This document shows, in pieces, positions 62,593 through 64,000 of a stretch of DNA of 64,000 nucleotides. The stretch spans positions 55,009-119,008 of the forward strand of contig NZ_JALNMJ010000018.1 of the NCBI RefSeq assembly GCF_023156505.1, read 5' to 3'. Below the pieces are notes generated by a model that did not search any database, had not been told where the DNA came from, and saw only the letters and a list, made by a program, of their open reading frames with translations. Source of the stretch: Roseibium sediminicola (GTDB lineage Bacteria > Pseudomonadota > Alphaproteobacteria > Rhizobiales > Stappiaceae). Each line of letters opens with the position of its first letter. The first letter of the stretch is position 1. A program made the position numbers and the translations under genes.

Positions 62593-63777
62593 ATGCATGT
62601 GATTACAAAAACAAAAGATCTCGCCGCTGCGTGCCAGCGTCTTGCCGCCCATGACTATGTGACCGTGGACACGGAATTTCTCCGTGAAACCACCTTTTGG
62701 CCCAAGCTCTGTGTCATCCAGATGGCCGGGCCGGACATGGCCTTCATCGTCGATGCCTTGGCAGAAGGGCTTGACCTCAAACCCTTTTTCGACCTGATGC
62801 GCGACGACAGCGTGACTAAGGTGTTTCACGCCGCGCGCCAGGACATCGAAATCATCTACCATCTGGGCGAACTGATTCCCGCACCGCTGTTCGACACCCA
62901 GGTCGCCGCCATGGTGTGCGGCTTCGGCGACAGCATTTCCTACGATCAGCTGGTCTACAAGGTCACTGGCGCCCACATCGACAAGTCGTCCCGCTTCACC
63001 GACTGGGCCCGGCGCCCGCTGACCAACAAGCAGCTCGATTATGCGCTTGCGGACGTCACGCATCTGCGCGACGCCTACCAGTTCCTGAAGGCGAACCTGG
63101 CGGAACAGAATCGCAGCCACTGGGTTCAGGACGAGATGCAGGTGCTGACCTCCGTCGCCACCTATCGTACCGATCCGGAGCAGGCCTGGAAGCGGTTGAA
63201 GCTGCGCGTGCGCAAACCGGTGGAACTCGCCGTGATGATGGAAGTCGCCGCCTGGCGCGAGCGCGAGGCGCAATCACGTGACGTGCCTCGCAGCCGGGTG
63301 ATCAAGGACGACGCCATCTACGAACTGGCTGCCCAGCAGCCTCAGGACACGGAATCGCTTGGCCGACTTCGGACGATCCCCCGCGGCTTCGAGCGCTCCA
63401 AGGCCGCCGACGAGATCATGAAGGCCGTGAAACGGGCCCTCGACATCCCCAAGAAAGACTTGCCGAAACTGCCAAAGGGCCGCCAGGCCCCGGACGGTTC
63501 GGCGGCTGCGGTCGATCTTCTGAAGGTTCTTCTAAAGCTGGTCAGCGAAGCCAACGGCGTTGCCGCCAAGGTGATCGCCACGGTCGACGATCTTGAAAAG
63601 ATCGCCGCCGATGACGAGGCCGATGTGGCAGCCCTGAAGGGCTGGCGACGGGAGCTTTTCGGCGAGACCGCTCTCAAGCTGAAACGCGGAGAAGTCGCGC
63701 TTGCCTTCCAGAACCGTCAGATCGTCGCCCTGGACCAGCCGGTGCAGGCGGAAATGAAGACGCAGGCGGCGGAATAG
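62593..63777 (+). CDS. rnd: Ribonuclease D
   Basis: RNase D trims the 3' ends of tRNAs and other stable RNAs. The 394-residue protein starts at ATG 62593. The DEDDy exonuclease domain (1-170) has Exo [10 protein letters not shown], Exo [16 protein letters not shown] and Exo [16 protein letters not shown]. One or two HRDC domains follow (about 200-285 and a more degenerate second copy). It is divergent from the ParA-like gene, with 140 bp between. Confidence 0.95.
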   Translation: MHVITKTKDLAAACQRLAAHDYVTVDTEFLRETTFWPKLCVIQMAGPDMAFIVDALAEGLDLKPFFDLMRDDSVTKVFHAARQDIEIIYHLGELIPAPLFDTQVAAMVCGFGDSISYDQLVYKVTGAHIDKSSRFTDWARRPLTNKQLDYALADVTHLRDAYQFLKANLAEQNRSHWVQDEMQVLTSVATYRTDPEQAWKRLKLRVRKPVELAVMMEVAAWREREAQSRDVPRSRVIKDDAIYELAAQQPQDTESLGRLRTIPRGFERSKAADEIMKAVKRALDIPKKDLPKLPKGRQAPDGSAAAVDLLKVLLKLVSEANGVAAKVIATVDDLEKIAADDEADVAALKGWRRELFGETALKLKRGEVALAFQNRQIVALDQPVQAEMKTQAAE

Positions 63778-64000
63778 AGCATTCGGGCTCACACCGATAC
63801 CCAGGCCTCACCACATATGAAAGCGTCATCCTGAGGAGCGCGCCTAGCGCGCGTCTCGGCCTGTTGCCTGCAAAGGCGCAAGTGGCCGATCCTTATCTGT
63901 TTGAATTTTTGTAGATTGGTTTTGGGAGGGCCGGTTGCTGCCCTCCCAAGTGGGCCGGAGACCGTACGATCCGCGGTACGTGGCAGTCCGTTCGAAGCAA
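63778..64000. other. Gene-free end of the window with hairpins
   Basis: A CGTCAT-type repeat with GAGGAGCGCGC...GCGCGTCTC lies at about 63826-63865. A perfect 10-bp stem, TTGGGAGGGC / GCCCTCCCAA (63922-63931 with 63940-63949), and a 5-bp CGTAC/GTACG stem (63963-63981) follow. There is no gene and no T-run after them. The element may continue beyond the window. Confidence 0.4.

Noticed and set aside
1..64000. tRNA, rRNA or CRISPR arrays
   Set aside because: No GGTTCGAATC-type T-arm with a matching acceptor stem, no rRNA-like sequence and no regularly spaced direct repeats were found by reading.

Overview
The window is a stretch of ordinary, GC-rich alphaproteobacterial chromosome. Gene content and order point to the Hyphomicrobiales, probably a marine Stappiaceae member (Roseibium/Labrenzia/Stappia type). 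The main clues are a DivK response regulator, the pyrB / pyrC-like / plsY / dprA / topA / rnr / DUF983 / NUDIX / rpmG / divK / DUF3572 / dinB block known from rhizobia, an EipB (DUF1849) envelope protein, and aspS, a ParA-like gene and rnd side by side. The family-level placement is inference. I found no rRNA, tRNA, CRISPR array, prophage or complete insertion sequence.

Layout. 1-9.3 kb: an exported protein that looks like a degenerate caspase fold, an ammonium-transporter/HAMP/PAS/GGDEF/EAL fusion, a YdjM-type membrane protein, ilvD, and an AraC regulator divergent from a small DUF4345 membrane protein. 9.4-12.5 kb: an ene-reductase (nemA type) with its TetR regulator and two matching operators, then an orphan substrate-binding protein. 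12.8-16.8 kb: envelope proteins (SH3, glycine-rich, MltB-type lytic transglycosylase, cupin). 16.9-22.6 kb: a benzoylformate-decarboxylase-like enzyme, a UPF0173 hydrolase, a second GGDEF/EAL protein and ruvX. 22.6-23.4 kb is a visibly AT-rich island with one unknown exported protein.

23.5-40.3 kb: an AEC transporter, a small exported protein, and then the conserved core block. plsY-dprA, topA-rnr, rnr-DUF983 and DUF983-NUDIX each overlap by 4 bp, suggesting translational coupling. The dihydroorotase-like gene beside pyrB lacks the metal-binding histidines, so it is probably a structural PyrX-type partner. pleD, expected between rpmG and divK, is absent; the gap holds hairpins and palindromes.

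40.3-48 kb: eipB, RidA-like, a glycerophosphodiesterase, a FemAB-like protein, a tandem GNAT, a polar amino-acid-type binding protein, an OxyR-like regulator without the redox cysteines, a small monooxygenase-fold protein and two very small genes. 48.4-53.6 kb: a tetR-adaptor-RND pump operon with a 274-bp palindromic MITE-like element between adaptor and pump and tandem operators upstream of tetR. 53.6-64 kb: a CSS-motif EAL phosphodiesterase, a PfkB kinase, an unknown exported protein, an ABC exporter, aspS, a ParA-like ATPase and rnd.

Three cyclic-di-GMP enzymes in 64 kb show substantial second-messenger signalling. No multi-gene system here is clearly new. The most unusual items are the Amt-GGDEF-EAL fusion, the pseudo-caspase, the cysteine-less OxyR-like regulator with an OxyR-type site, and the MITE inside the efflux operon.
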